Origin: Thermoleophilaceae bacterium
GTDB taxonomy: Bacteria; Actinomycetota; Thermoleophilia; Solirubrobacterales; Thermoleophilaceae
NCBI GenBank assembly: GCA_030446485.1
Contig: JAUJNF010000009.1
Location: forward strand, 1-64,000
Reading direction: 5' to 3'
DNA: 64,000 nt
A program made the translations under genes and the position numbers. Shown here piece after piece: positions 8,618 to 18,660 of this stretch (its first letter is position 1; every line of letters begins with the position of its first letter). Under the pieces are notes generated by a model that was given only the letters and a program-made list of their open reading frames with translations, made no database searches and was not told the DNA's origin.

Positions 8618-8814
8618 GCGTGCCGCCCACGCCCCGGGAGGAGCCCGGCGAGCAGCGAGCCGACCGCTCGCGGCCGCCCTCGCCGGGACGCGCGGGTGAG
8701 ATCAGGCACGCCCTGAAGGCCGGGCACTACGAGGTCTCGCCGCGGCTGGTGGCCGAGGCGATGCTCAGGTCCGGTGCGCTCTGGGTGCCGAATCGACCAG
8801 CACGCCGGGATTGA
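8614..8814 (+). CDS. FlgM-like (anti-sigma-28-like) small protein
   Basis: A 66-residue protein starting at GTG 8614 inside the previous stop. After a disordered Pro/Arg/Glu-rich N-terminus comes [22 protein letters not shown], close to the C-terminal FlgM pattern (helix, then G-x-Y-x-V-D-P-x-x-VA-x-AML) that binds sigma-28. No flagellar or chemotaxis gene is in the window, so the target sigma factor is unknown. Its last 50 nt overlap the convergent FAD-oxidase gene. Confidence 0.6.
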   Translation: MSVPPTPREEPGEQRADRSRPPSPGRAGEIRHALKAGHYEVSPRLVAEAMLRSGALWVPNRPARRD

Positions 8815-10408
8815 GGATGCCGGCTGGGTCGAGGGCGGCCTTCGCGGCCACCAGTGCGGCGGCGAAGGGCTCGGGCCGCTGACGGTCGTACCACGGCCGG
8901 TGGTCGCGCCCGACGGCGTGGTGATGGGTGATGGTCCCGCCGGCCGAGAGGATGGCCTCGGAGGCCGCCTCCTTGACGATCGCCCACTGCTCGAGCTCCG
9001 CGCCGCGGCGGGCCGGGGCCAGCACCGTGAAGTAGGGCGCCGCGCCGTCGGGGTAGGCGTGGGTGAAGCGGCAGCTCACGCGGCCCGAGCCGCAGGCCTC
9101 GGCCACGGCGGCCTCCGCGCGCTCGCGCACGGCGGCGACGAAGTCCTCGAGGCGGTCCCAGGTGATAGCCGTCTCGAAGGTCTCCGACAGGACCCCGGCG
9201 GCCACCATCGTGTCGCGCACATAGGGCGCCTGGACGAAGGCGCTCCGCCAGGCGCCCACCGAGCCTCCGCCGTTCGCTGAGCCCGAGTCGCCGGGTCCGC
9301 TCGTGCGCGGGGGGCCGGGCCAGGTGCCGCCGTGATCGGCGCAGCACTCGAGCGCGCGGGCCATCGCCGCGTCGACGGGGTGGTCGGCGGACTCGAATCC
9401 GAGCACCAACAGCGAGATCCCCCTCGGGGCGGCGCCCGTGAGCGCGCCCTCGGCCGCGTCGAGCAGGCGGCAGTTGGCCGGCCACAGGCCGGACTGCGCC
9501 AGGGCGCGCACCGCACGGGCGCCCTCTTCGAAGCTCGCGAAGTGGACGCCGGCGGAGGCCTTCCAGCGCGGACGGGCCTGCACCCGTACCCACGCCTCGG
9601 TGATCACGCCGAGCGCGCCCTCCGACCCGATCAGCATCCGGTCGGGGCTCGGCCCCGCCCCCGAGCCCGGAAGGCGCCGGCTCTCCCATACCCCGCGCGG
9701 GCTGAGCGCCCGCACCGATTCCACGAGGTCGTCGATGTGGGTGTTGAGGGTGGCGAAGTGGCCGCCGGCGCGTGTGGCGATCCAGCCCCCGAGCGTCGAG
9801 TACTCGAAGGACTGCGGGAAGTGGCGCAGGGTGAGCCCGTGCTCGCGCAGCTGGCCTTCGAGCCCCGGGCCGGTGGCGCCGCCCTGGATGCGCGCCGCGC
9901 GCGAGACGGAGTCCACCTCGAGCACCTGGTCGAGGCCCTTGAGGTCGATGGTCACGACGCCCGCGTACTCCTCGCCCACCACCGGCTCGACGCCGCCCAC
10001 GACGCTCGTGCCGCCGCCGAAGGGGATGGCCGCCGCGCCGGCGTCCGCGCACCAATCCAGCAGGGCCGCGACCTCGTCCTCGCTGCGCGGGTGCGCGACG
10101 ACGTCGGGCGGATGGTCGAAGCGGCCACGGAAGGCGCGCACGACGTCGCGATAGGACTTGCCGTAGGCGTGCAGGGTGCGGTCGTAGAGCGTCTGCGAGC
10201 AGATCTCGCGGAGCGCCGGCGGCGGCTCGAGGCGCGGAGGCGCGAGCTCGACCTCGGTGAGCTCGACCGGACGCTCGACCTCCGCCGGCTCGAACCCCAG
10301 GTGGGCGCGGATGGCCGCCCCGCCCGCCTCGACGTCCCCGGGCGCGGGCTGCTGGTCCTCGTAGCCCCAGCCCCAGAACTTCAGCCGGCGCTCTGCGGTG
10401 GCGCTCAT
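8765..10408 (-). CDS. FAD-binding oxidase, alkyldihydroxyacetonephosphate synthase-like
   Basis: A 547-residue VAO/PCMH-type flavoprotein. The N-terminus has [14 protein letters not shown] and [15 protein letters not shown], both typical of AGPS-like proteins. The FAD-binding part has [54 protein letters not shown] and [12 protein letters not shown]. The C-terminal cap ends in [13 protein letters not shown] and [10 protein letters not shown]. In eukaryotes AGPS makes ether lipids; bacterial homologues are mostly annotated only as FAD-linked oxidases, so the substrate is not established. It stands alone. Confidence 0.88.
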   Translation of the reverse strand: MSATAERRLKFWGWGYEDQQPAPGDVEAGGAAIRAHLGFEPAEVERPVELTEVELAPPRLEPPPALREICSQTLYDRTLHAYGKSYRDVVRAFRGRFDHPPDVVAHPRSEDEVAALLDWCADAGAAAIPFGGGTSVVGGVEPVVGEEYAGVVTIDLKGLDQVLEVDSVSRAARIQGGATGPGLEGQLREHGLTLRHFPQSFEYSTLGGWIATRAGGHFATLNTHIDDLVESVRALSPRGVWESRRLPGSGAGPSPDRMLIGSEGALGVITEAWVRVQARPRWKASAGVHFASFEEGARAVRALAQSGLWPANCRLLDAAEGALTGAAPRGISLLVLGFESADHPVDAAMARALECCADHGGTWPGPPRTSGPGDSGSANGGGSVGAWRSAFVQAPYVRDTMVAAGVLSETFETAITWDRLEDFVAAVRERAEAAVAEACGSGRVSCRFTHAYPDGAAPYFTVLAPARRGAELEQWAIVKEAASEAILSAGGTITHHHAVGRDHRPWYDRQRPEPFAAALVAAKAALDPAGILNPGVLVDSAPRAHRT

Positions 10409-10492
10409 GCGCCGGATTCTCTCAGGGCCACGTGCCTCCGGCCCTTCACCCGTGCCCGCGCGAGAGACCGGCGGGCGCTCGCCGGCCGCTAC

Positions 10493-10564
10493 GGTTGGGA
10501 GCGGTGTGCCGGGAAGACGGGTCGGCGTGGCTTTGCCGACCCTCTTCCCCTCAGGAGCTCAACC
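10493..10564 (+). promoter_or_regulatory. Structured nhaA leader with a long hairpin next to the SD
   Basis: GGGAAGA (10511-10517) pairs with TCTTCCC (10543-10549), and GGGTCGGC (10519-10526) pairs with GCCGACCC (10535-10542), giving a 15-bp stem with one bulged C and an 8-nt loop. The stem ends 3 nt before the AGGAG Shine-Dalgarno (10553-10557). GGTTG plus AGC (10493-10502) can also pair with GCTCAACC (10557-10564), closing over the SD and the base before the start. There is no T-run, so this is more like a translational control element than a terminator. The ligand or signal is unknown. Confidence 0.5.
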
Positions 10565-11836
10565 GTGGAGCAACCGCCCAACGGCCCCCGCCTCTTTGCC
10601 CAAGCCAGCAGCCGCGAAGCGGCTCGCCTGGCCGATGTGCTGCGCCGCGAGACGGTCGGCGGCGTGCTGCTGGCGCTCGCCGCGCTCGTGGCGCTCGTGT
10701 GGATCAACTCCCCGCTGGGCGACGCCTACACGGGCCTGCGTGACACGACGGTCGGTCCGGCGGCGCTGAACCTCGACCTGACCCTCGGCACCTGGGCCGC
10801 GGACGGGCTGCTTGCGATCTTCTTCTTCGTCGCGGGGCTGGAGCTGAAGCGCGAGCTGGTCGCCGGTGACCTTCGCGACCCGGCGCGGGCGGCGCTTCCC
10901 ATCGCCGCCGCCGTTGGCGGCATAGCGGTCCCCGCGGCGCTCTACCTCGCCATCAACGCCGTCGGCGACGGCGACCTCAGTGGCTGGGCGATTCCCGCCG
11001 CCACCGACATCGCGTTCGCGCTCGCGGTGCTGGCGATCGTCGCCACCAGCCTGCCGACCGCGCTGCGCACCTTCCTGCTGACCCTGGCCGTCGTCGACGA
11101 CCTGCTGGCAATCACCATCATCGCGCTGTTCTACACCGACACCCTGGAGGTGTGGGCCCTGGCCGCCGCGCTGGTGCCGCTGTCGGTCTTCGCCGCGCTC
11201 GTCCAGCGTCGCGTGCGCTCCTGGTGGCTGCTGCTTCCCCTGGCGGCGTGCACCTGGGCGCTGGTGCACGAGTCCGGCGTACACGCCACCGTCGCCGGCG
11301 TCCTGCTTGCCTTCGCGGTACCGGTCGTGCGCAGCGATCAGGCGGGTGGCCGCGACGCCGGTCCCGGACTGGCTGAGCACTTCGAGCACCGGCTGCGACC
11401 GGTCTCCGCGGCCGTGGCGGTGCCCATCTTCGCGCTGCTGTCCGCCGGAGTGGCCGTCGACGGGGTGAGCGGCCTGGCGGATGCACTGAGCGACCCGGTC
11501 GCGCTCGGCGTCGTCGCAGGCCTCGTCGCCGGCAAGACGATCGGGATCATGGGCTCCGCGGCGCTGGTGGCTCGCGCCACACACGCACGGCTCGACGACG
11601 ACCTGAGCTGGTGGGACGTCCTGGGGCTCTCGCTGCTGGCCGGCGTCGGGTTCACGGTGTCGTTGCTGATCGGCGAGCTGGCCTTCGGCGCCGGAACCGA
11701 ACGCGACGACAACGTCAAGGTGGGCATCCTCGTGGGCTCGCTGCTGGCCATCGGTCTCGCCACCATCGTGCTGCGAGCCCGCAACCGCGTCTACCGACGG
11801 CTCCAACCCGGGCCGCCTCAGGGCAGCCGGGCGTGA
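10565..11836 (+). CDS. nhaA: Na+/H+ antiporter NhaA
   Basis: A 423-residue NhaA family antiporter that exchanges cytoplasmic Na+ for H+ across the inner membrane. About 11-12 hydrophobic helices are visible. Family motifs include [36 protein letters not shown] and the [18 protein letters not shown] segment with the paired Asp residues that bind and move the ion, then a C-terminal [15 protein letters not shown]. The start GTG 10565 is set by AGGAG at 10553-10557. A long leader hairpin precedes it. Confidence 0.96.
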   Translation: MEQPPNGPRLFAQASSREAARLADVLRRETVGGVLLALAALVALVWINSPLGDAYTGLRDTTVGPAALNLDLTLGTWAADGLLAIFFFVAGLELKRELVAGDLRDPARAALPIAAAVGGIAVPAALYLAINAVGDGDLSGWAIPAATDIAFALAVLAIVATSLPTALRTFLLTLAVVDDLLAITIIALFYTDTLEVWALAAALVPLSVFAALVQRRVRSWWLLLPLAACTWALVHESGVHATVAGVLLAFAVPVVRSDQAGGRDAGPGLAEHFEHRLRPVSAAVAVPIFALLSAGVAVDGVSGLADALSDPVALGVVAGLVAGKTIGIMGSAALVARATHARLDDDLSWWDVLGLSLLAGVGFTVSLLIGELAFGAGTERDDNVKVGILVGSLLAIGLATIVLRARNRVYRRLQPGPPQGSRA

Positions 11837-11883
11837 CGGCACCGGCCCACCCGACCGGGGAGGGTCGGTATGGTCCCTTGCCG

Positions 11884-13708
11884 ATGTCCACACGGACAAC
11901 CGTGCAGATCACGATGCCCCAGATGGGTGAGTCGGTGACCGAGGGAACGGTGCTCGAGTGGACGAAGGCCGTCGGCGACGCGGTCGAGCTCGACGAGACG
12001 CTGCTCGAGGTCTCGACCGACAAGGTCGATGCCGAGGTGCCCTCCCCCGCGGACGGAGTGCTCACGAAGATCCTCGTGGAGCCCGACGAGACGGTGCCGG
12101 TGGGCACCGTGCTCGGAGAGATCGAGGTCGGTGGCGAGCCCGACGCGCCGAGTGGCGACGGAGAGGCCTCCGGCGACGGGGCCGAGAGTCTGGACTCCGC
12201 GGTCATGGGCAACGGCGCGCCACCGGCCGGCGGCGGCAACGGCGCGTCTGATGAGAGCTCGGCGGTGGGCCGGATCGTCGAGGTGGCCTTCCCGCAGATG
12301 GGGGAGTCGGTCACCGAGGGCACGGTCCTCGAGTGGCACAAGGCCGTGGGCGACTCCATCGCGGTCGACGAGACGATCGTCGAGGTCTCGACCGACAAGG
12401 TGGACACCGAGGTGCCCTCCCCGGTGGCGGGCACCATCGCCGAGATCCTCGTCGAGCCCGACGAGACGGTGGCGGTCGGGGCGGTGCTCTGCCGCATCGC
12501 CGTGGGCGCGGCCGGCAAGCCCAACGGCGGACCGGCGGCGACCTCCGGGACGACGGGTGCCGCCGCGGCGCCGCCCACGGACCCGGCGCCCGCGCCGGTC
12601 GAGGGCCGGGCGGCGGCCCGCCGGCACAGCCCACGCCGGGAAGCGGCAACGGCGGCGCGAACGCCACGCCCGTGGCCGCTCGCATGGCCGGCGCGCGCAC
12701 GGCATCGACCTCGACGGCGTGCCGGGCAGCGGCCCGCGCGGCCGCGTGACGAAGAACGACGTCCAGGCCGCCGTCGAAGGAAACGGCCAGGGCGCCCCGG
12801 CGCCGCCCACCACGGGCAACGGCAGCAGCACCAAGCCCATCCGCGGCCCCGCCGCGATGCTCGCGAAGTTCATGAACGACAGCCGGTCGATCCCGACCGC
12901 CACGAGCTTCCGCACCATCACCGTGGACCTCCTGGACAGCCACCGCAGGGAGCTGAAGGCCGCGGGCCGGAAGCTGTCGTTCACCCACCTGATCGCCTGG
13001 GCGATCGTGCAGGCCGCCCGCGACATGCCGGTCATGGCCCACAGCTACGCGGAGATAGAGGGGGTACCGCAGCGGGTGGACCCCGGTGGCGTGAGCCTGG
13101 GCCTCGCCGTCGACGTCGAGCGCAAGGACGGCACCCGCTCGCTCGTCGTGCCCGTGCTCGCGACGCACATCCTCCTCGACTTCCCGGCGTTCGTCGCCCG
13201 CTACGACGAGCTGGTGGCCGGCGCGCGCGACAACACGCTCGCGCCCGAGGCCTACGGCGGTGCGAACATGACGCTCACGAACCCGGGCGGGATCGGCACC
13301 GTGGCCTCGGTGCCGCGGCTCATGCCGGGTCAGGGCACGATCGTGGCCACGGGCGCCATCGCCTACCCGCCGGGGCTAGCCGAGGTGAGCGCGGCGACGC
13401 TGCAGGACCTCGGCGTGTCCAAGGTGATGACGATGACGAGCACCTACGACCATCGGGTGATCCAGGGGGCGGAGTCCGGGGCCTTCCTGCGCCGGGTCGA
13501 TCAGCTCCTCCAGGGCCAGGACTCCTTCTACGAGGAGGTCCTACGCGCCCTGGGCGTGGACACCGCCGCCGCGCCGGACACCGCGACACACGACGGCGCC
13601 GGCGCGGTGACCGCCGCCGAGCCCACGGCATCCCCATCGAGCCCGCTCTCACCGGAGCCCCCGACGAAGCGCTGCTCCAGGCAGTGCAGGCCGCGACCTC
13701 GCTCGTGA
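11884..13708 (+). CDS. kgd: 2-oxoglutarate dehydrogenase, E2 part (two lipoyl domains + succinyltransferase core), frameshifted
   Basis: The start ATG 11884 gives two lipoyl domains (about residues 5-80 and 130-205), each with MPQMGESVTEGTVLEW-like and EVSTDKVD motifs, the Lys being the lipoylated residue. A Gly/Pro/Ala linker leads to a peripheral-subunit-binding segment (GIDLDGVPGSGPRGRVTKND) and an acyltransferase core ending TYDHRVIQGAESGAFL, the form seen in mycobacterial KGD. The frame changes near 12600 and 12695, each corrected by adding one base. The core frame then runs to a stop at 13706-13708, but the E1 region takes over at a run of five C (13658-13662), where one more C would join them. 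I infer a single E2-E1 polypeptide. Confidence 0.8.
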
Positions 13709-16319
13709 AGGCGCACCGCATGCACGGCCACCTGGCCGCGCGCCTCGACCCGCTGGGGTCCGAGCCGCCTGGCGACCCGGCGCTCGACCCCGCGTCGCTG
13801 CAGCTCACCCCCGAGCTGATGCGGGCGATACCGGCGGCCGTGCTGCGCATGGCCGTCCCCGGCGAGACGTTCGCCGACGCCCTCCCCCACCTGCAGGAGA
13901 CCTACTGCGGCACGATCGCCTACGAGATCGAGCACATCTCCGACCACGAGCAGCGCGTGTGGCTGCGTCAGGCGATCGAGTCCGGCCACTTCCGGCTGCC
14001 GCTGCCGGCGGACGACCGGCGGCGGCTGCTGGCGCGGCTCTCGAGGTCGAGGCCCTGGAGAGCTACCTGCACAAGGCGTTCCTCGGCAAGAAGCAGTTCT
14101 CGATCGAGGGGCTCGACGTGGTGGTGCCGATGCTCGACGAGGCGCTCGAGCTGGCCTGTCCGAGGAGGGCGCCCGCGAGGTCGTGATCGGCATGGCGCAC
14201 CGCGGCCGGCTGAACGTGCTGGCCCACACGGTGGGGCAGCCCTACGAGGACATCCTGGCGGAGTTCGAGGCCGAGCAGAACTCGGAGGTGACCACCGCCC
14301 AGCCCGAGGGCGGCACCGGCGACGTGAAGTACCACCACGGTGCGTCCGGCACCTACCGGACAACGAGCGGCAAGGGCATCACGGTCACGCTCGCGGCCAA
14401 CCCGAGTCACCTCGAGTACGTGGACCCGGTGATCGAGGGCCGCGCCCGCGCCGACCAGTCGAGCCGCCGCGGTCGCCAGCTGCACCACGATCCGTCCTCG
14501 TGCTGCCCGTGCTGCTACACGGCGACGCCGCCTTCCCCGGCCAGGGTGTGGTGGCCGAGACGCTCAACCTCCAGGGATCGACGGCTACAGCACGGGCGGC
14601 ACCGTGCACCTGATCACCAACAACCAGCTGGGCTTCACCACCGAGCCGTCCGAGGCGCGGTCCACTCGCTACGCCTCGGACCTCGCCAAGGGCTTCGACA
14701 TCCCGATCATCCACGTGAACGCCGACGACGTCGAGGCCTGCATCGCCGCCATCCGGCTGGCGGTGGCCTTCCGGGACCGCTTCCACCGCGATGCGCTGAT
14801 CGACGTGATCGGCTACCGGCGCTTCGGCCACAACGAGACCGACGAGCCGGCCTACACCCAGCCGGTCATGTACGAGCGGATCAAGGAGCACCCGCCGGTG
14901 CGCAGGCTCTACGCCGACGAGCTGGTGGAGCGGGCGCTGATAGCTCCGGAGGAGGCCGAGGAGATGGCCGCCATCCGCTACGGCCGCCTCGCCGACGCCC
15001 ACGCCCGTCTGAAGGCCACCATGGCCAAGGACGTCGACGAGGAGGACGACGAGGGTCCCGACCGCACGCCGAGCCGCGAGCCCAAGACGGCTCTCCCGGC
15101 CGAGACGCTGCGCTCGCTCAACGAGCAGCTCTACCAGGTGCCCGAGGGCTTCCACGTGCACCGCAAGCTCGCCCCGCAGCTCGAGCGCCGGCGCAAGGCC
15201 CTCGCCGAGGGAGGCCTGGTGGACTGGGCGCACGCCGAGGCGCTGGCCCTGGGCTCACTCCTGCTGCAGAAGGTGCCCGTCCGCCTCACCGGCCAGGACA
15301 CCGAGCGTGGGACGTTCAGCCAGCGGCACATGGTGCTCCACGACACCGAGACCGGTGAGAAGTACACGCCCATCACCAACCTCTCGAAGGCCGGTGCGCC
15401 GCTCGAGCTGCACAACAGCCCGCTCTCCGAGGCGGCGTGCCTCGGCTTCGAGTACGGCTACAGCGTGCACGCCCCCGAGGCGCTCGTGCTCTGGGAGGCG
15501 CAGTTCGGCGACTTCGCCAACAGCGGCCAGGTGATCATCGACCAGTTCCTGGTCTCGGGCCTCGCGAAGTGGGGCCAGACCACCCGCCTAACCATGCTGC
15601 TGCCCCACGGTTACGAGGGGTCCGGGCCCGAGCATTCGAGCGCCCGGCTCGAGCGCTTCATGCAGCTCGGCTCCGAAGGCAACATCCGGATCGCCTACTG
15701 CACGACGCCCGCCCAGTACTTCCACCTGCTGCGCCGCCAGGCGCTCGTGGAGAAGCGCCGGCCGCTCGTGGTGATGACCCCGAAGAGCCTGCTGCGCCTT
15801 CCGGCCGCCGCCTCCACGGTGGACGAGCTCACGAGCGGCAGCTTCCAGTTCGTGATGGACGACCCCACGCTGCCCGGGCCGCGCGAGGAGGTCACCCGCC
15901 TGATCCTCTGCTCCGGCAAGGTCTACTACGACCTGGTGGGCCACGAGGCACGCGAGACGATGGGCCACGTGGCGGTGTGCCGGGTCGAGCTCCTCTACCC
16001 ATTCGCCGAGAACGAGCTGCGCGAGCTGATGGCGAGCTACCCGTCGCTCGAGACCGTGGTCTGGGCCCAGGAGGAGCCCCAGAACATGGGCGCCCGCTCG
16101 GTGATGGAGGCGCGCATCGCCTGGATCCTGCCCGACCGCGTGGGCTACGAGTACGTGGGGCGGCCACTGCGCGCCGCACCCAGCGAGGGCTATCCGGCCG
16201 CGCACCTCGCGCAGCAGAGCTGGATCGTGCGCAGGGCGCTTGGCGTGCCGGAGCCGGCGAGGGAAGAGCCGGCCGAGAGCGTCGAGGCCACGGCCACGAC
16301 GGATCCCGCGGGCGACTAG
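13663..16319 (+). CDS. kgd: 2-oxoglutarate dehydrogenase/decarboxylase, E1 part (thiamine diphosphate), frameshifted
   Basis: Starts with [20 protein letters not shown], the E1 N-terminus as it follows the E2 core in KGD-type fusions. Further landmarks are [107 protein letters not shown] and a C-terminal transketolase-like domain. Four frame changes (about 14040, 14160, 14490, 14575) are each healed by one extra base; from 14604 to 16319 the frame is clean for 571 codons. The enzyme oxidatively decarboxylates 2-oxoglutarate. An essential TCA enzyme with only -1 changes points to sequence error rather than loss. Confidence 0.82.
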
Positions 16320-16338
16320 GGCGCCCGCGGCTTCCTTG

Positions 16339-17136
16339 CTAGCGCTTGTCGCGCTGGGCGTCCGCCAGGGCGTCGCTCAGGCGCTCGGAGCCCATGCGGC
16401 GGTTGAAGGCGGCGATCGCCGTCGGGGCCACGCCCGCCACCCAGCCGCCCACCCGCAGCGGTAGCGGCGCGACGTCGATCTCCGCCCGCCCCGTCTCGAT
16501 CCCCCGGACCACCGCCTCGGCCACCTGCTCGGGCGTACGCGTGCCCACGCCCGGAGGAAGGCTGAGCCCCCCGTCGGCCCACATGCCGGCGTCGCTGATG
16601 AAGCCCGGGAACACCGTGGTCACGCCCACGCCGCTCGCGCGCAGGTCCTCCCGGAGCCCGAAGGCGAAGCCGCGCATGCCGAACTTGGTGGCGGCGTACA
16701 CGGAGCTGCCCCCGGTGGCCACCTTCCCGTTCAGCGAGGAGATGAAGACGAGGTGGCCGGTCCCGCGCTCGACCATCCCGGGAGCAAGGGCGCGGGTGAG
16801 GGCCATCGGCGCACGCAGGTTCACGTCGAGCGCCCGGTCGATCTGCTCGGGCTCGAGGTCGAGGAAGCGGCCGCTCCCCGGAAGGGCCGCGTTGGCCACC
16901 AGCACGTCGATCGCCCCGGCGCCCTCCACCAGGTTCGGCACGCCCGTCTCCTCGGACAGATCGGCCAGCACCACCTCGGCCCGCTCGCCCAGGCGCGAGC
17001 GCAGCGCCTCGAGCCCCTCGGCGTTCCGCCCGCTGAGCACGAGCACGGCGCCGCGCCGGTGCAGGGCGAGGGCGATGGCGCGGCCGATGCCTCCGGCGGC
17101 GCCGGTGAGGAGAACCCTGCGGCCGTCGACATTCAC
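16339..17136 (-). CDS. Short-chain dehydrogenase/reductase
   Basis: A 265-residue classical SDR. The N-terminal VLLTGAAGGIGRAIALAL is the Rossmann TGxxxGIG motif, NAALPGSG is the NAG-type motif, ISSLNGK carries the catalytic Ser and YAATKFGM the YxxxK pair. The C-terminal ~45 residues, with PLPLRVGGWVAGVAPTAI, look membrane-interacting, as in lipid-acting SDRs. The Arg after the glycine motif region (SGRNAEG) suggests NADP preference. Substrate unknown. It lies 36 nt downstream of rarD on the same strand and may share its transcript. Confidence 0.9.
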   Translation of the reverse strand: MNVDGRRVLLTGAAGGIGRAIALALHRRGAVLVLSGRNAEGLEALRSRLGERAEVVLADLSEETGVPNLVEGAGAIDVLVANAALPGSGRFLDLEPEQIDRALDVNLRAPMALTRALAPGMVERGTGHLVFISSLNGKVATGGSSVYAATKFGMRGFAFGLREDLRASGVGVTTVFPGFISDAGMWADGGLSLPPGVGTRTPEQVAEAVVRGIETGRAEIDVAPLPLRVGGWVAGVAPTAIAAFNRRMGSERLSDALADAQRDKR

Positions 17137-17172
17137 GGCGCGCAGGCTAGCGCCGGGCAGCGGGGATGCGCT

Positions 17173-18123
17173 TCAACGGCTCGTCGACGTGCCGGCGAGC
17201 ACCGGGGCCGTGGCGCCTACCTCCGGGACGGGGGGCATCGGAGCGGCGCCCGTGCCCTGCCGCAGCGCGCGCACGGCATCGACCGTGAAGACGGCGAGCG
17301 CCACCCAGACGAGCGCGAAGCCCGCGAGGCGCGTCAGCGGCATGCTCTCGTGATACACGAGCACCCCGATGAGGAACTGCAAGATCGGGGCGATGTACTG
17401 GAGGAGGCCGAGGGTGGCGAGCGGGACGCGGATAGCGGCGGCGCCGAAGAGCATCAGGGGCACGGCGGTGGTGATGCCGGCACCCAGCAGCAGCGCCACG
17501 TGGCCCGCGCCCTCGGTGGTGAACGTGCCGCGGCCATCGCCACTCAACCACATGAGGTAGGCGACCGCGGGGATGATCAGGAACGCGGTCTCGACCGCCA
17601 GGCTCTGCGTTCCGTCGACACCCGCGCGCTTCTTGATCAGCCCGTACGAGCCGAACGAGAGGGCGAGCGTGAGCGCGATCCACGGCGGCCGGCCGTAATC
17701 GACGGTCAGCACCACCACGGCGACGGCCGCGATTGCCACCGCGAGCCGCTGATTTCGGCGCAGGCGCTCGTGCAGCACACCGACGGCGAGCCCGACCGTC
17801 ACCAGCGGGTTGATGAAGTACCCGAGCGACGTCTCCACGACGTGTCCGCTGTTCACGCCGTAGATGAACGTGCCCCAGTTGACCGTGATCAGCCCGGATG
17901 CCAGCAGGAGGAGGAGGGCGCGGCGGCGCCCGAGTGCGGCGATCCACCTGAAGCCGACGGAGCCCGCCAGCACGATCCCGAGGAACACCAGCGACCACGT
18001 GACACGATGGGCCAGGATCTCGACCGGCGCGGCCGGCTCGAGCAGGGGCCAGTAGAGCGGGAACAGCCCCCAGAGCAGGTAGGCGGCCACCCCGGCCACG
18101 AACCCTGATCGGAGACCGGACAC
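17173..18123 (-). CDS. rarD: RarD-type EamA-family transporter
   Basis: A 316-residue polytopic membrane protein with about ten helices. The N-terminus GFVAGVAAYLLWGLFPLYWP and the motif EILAHRVTWSLVF are characteristic of RarD, as are LGYFINPLVTVGLAVGVLHE and LGLLQYIAPILQFLIGVLVY. RarD proteins are drug/metabolite-transporter superfamily members; linked phenotypes include chloramphenicol sensitivity, but the natural substrate is not settled. It ends 36 nt before the SDR gene. Confidence 0.92.
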   Translation of the reverse strand: MSGLRSGFVAGVAAYLLWGLFPLYWPLLEPAAPVEILAHRVTWSLVFLGIVLAGSVGFRWIAALGRRRALLLLLASGLITVNWGTFIYGVNSGHVVETSLGYFINPLVTVGLAVGVLHERLRRNQRLAVAIAAVAVVVLTVDYGRPPWIALTLALSFGSYGLIKKRAGVDGTQSLAVETAFLIIPAVAYLMWLSGDGRGTFTTEGAGHVALLLGAGITTAVPLMLFGAAAIRVPLATLGLLQYIAPILQFLIGVLVYHESMPLTRLAGFALVWVALAVFTVDAVRALRQGTGAAPMPPVPEVGATAPVLAGTSTSR

Positions 18124-18200
18124 CGAAGGAACGTAGCGGCCGCCGCGCGCTCGCTAGCCTCACCGGCCGCTCGCAACCGACGAAACGAAGGAGAACCGAT

Positions 18201-18608
18201 ATGAGCACTCTCGGCGACAAGGCCCGTAAGTTGATGGACGTGGTGCAGGCGGACGGCACCGTGACCAGTGCGCTGGCCACCGAGGACGCCCTCCCCATCA
18301 AGGACTACGACAAGCTGACCGCGGAGGAGATCGTCGGCAGGCTCAGGAGCTTCTCCCAGGCCGAGCTGCGAACGATCGACGCCTACGAGCGCAAGAACCA
18401 GAACCGGACGACGATCACCGACCGGGTCGCGGCCCTGAGCACGGTGGAGCCCTGGCAGGGGTACGACGACTCGGGCGTCGGCGCGATCAAGGAGGCCCTC
18501 GGCGCCGCCGACGTGGAGATGGCCCGCGCCGCGCGCGCCTACGAGCGCGACCACAAGGACCGGACGGGCGTGATCGAGGCCGCCGACCGTCGCATCGAGA
18601 CCGGCTGA
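18201..18608 (+). CDS. Conserved hypothetical helical protein, 135 aa
   Basis: Starts at ATG 18201 after a good AAGGAG. The protein is almost wholly helical, with two similar halves: LRSFSQAELRTIDAYERKNQ and ALGAADVEMARAARAYERDH, both ending in a Tyr-Glu-Arg helix followed by a short Asn/Asp-Arg-Thr turn. This looks like an internal duplication of a helix-turn unit. No enzyme motif and no family that I recognise. It precedes the marR gene by 52 nt, but the marR promoter palindrome lies between them. Confidence 0.7.
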   Translation: MSTLGDKARKLMDVVQADGTVTSALATEDALPIKDYDKLTAEEIVGRLRSFSQAELRTIDAYERKNQNRTTITDRVAALSTVEPWQGYDDSGVGAIKEALGAADVEMARAARAYERDHKDRTGVIEAADRRIETG

Positions 18609-18641
18609 GCGACGTCCGCGGGGCGCTTCAGGTCCGCGCGG

Positions 18642-18659
18642 TATCCTTGCTCTAGCAAC
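18642..18659 (+). promoter_or_regulatory. Promoter and operator of marR
   Basis: TATCCT (18642-18647), a possible -10 element, is followed directly by TTGCTCTAGCAA (18648-18659), a perfect 5-bp inverted repeat with a 2-bp spacer, ending one base before the marR ATG. Related TTGC...GCAA palindromes precede yceI. A position over the transcription start fits autorepression, and the transcript may be leaderless. Confidence 0.5.
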
Positions 18660-18660
18660 G

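Noticed and set aside
9332-10560. Long open frame on the plus strand opposite the FAD-oxidase, continuous with nhaA
   Set aside because: It is the antisense of a well-conserved gene in a GC-rich genome and shows Arg/Gly/Ala/His low complexity; the nhaA start is set by its SD at 10553.
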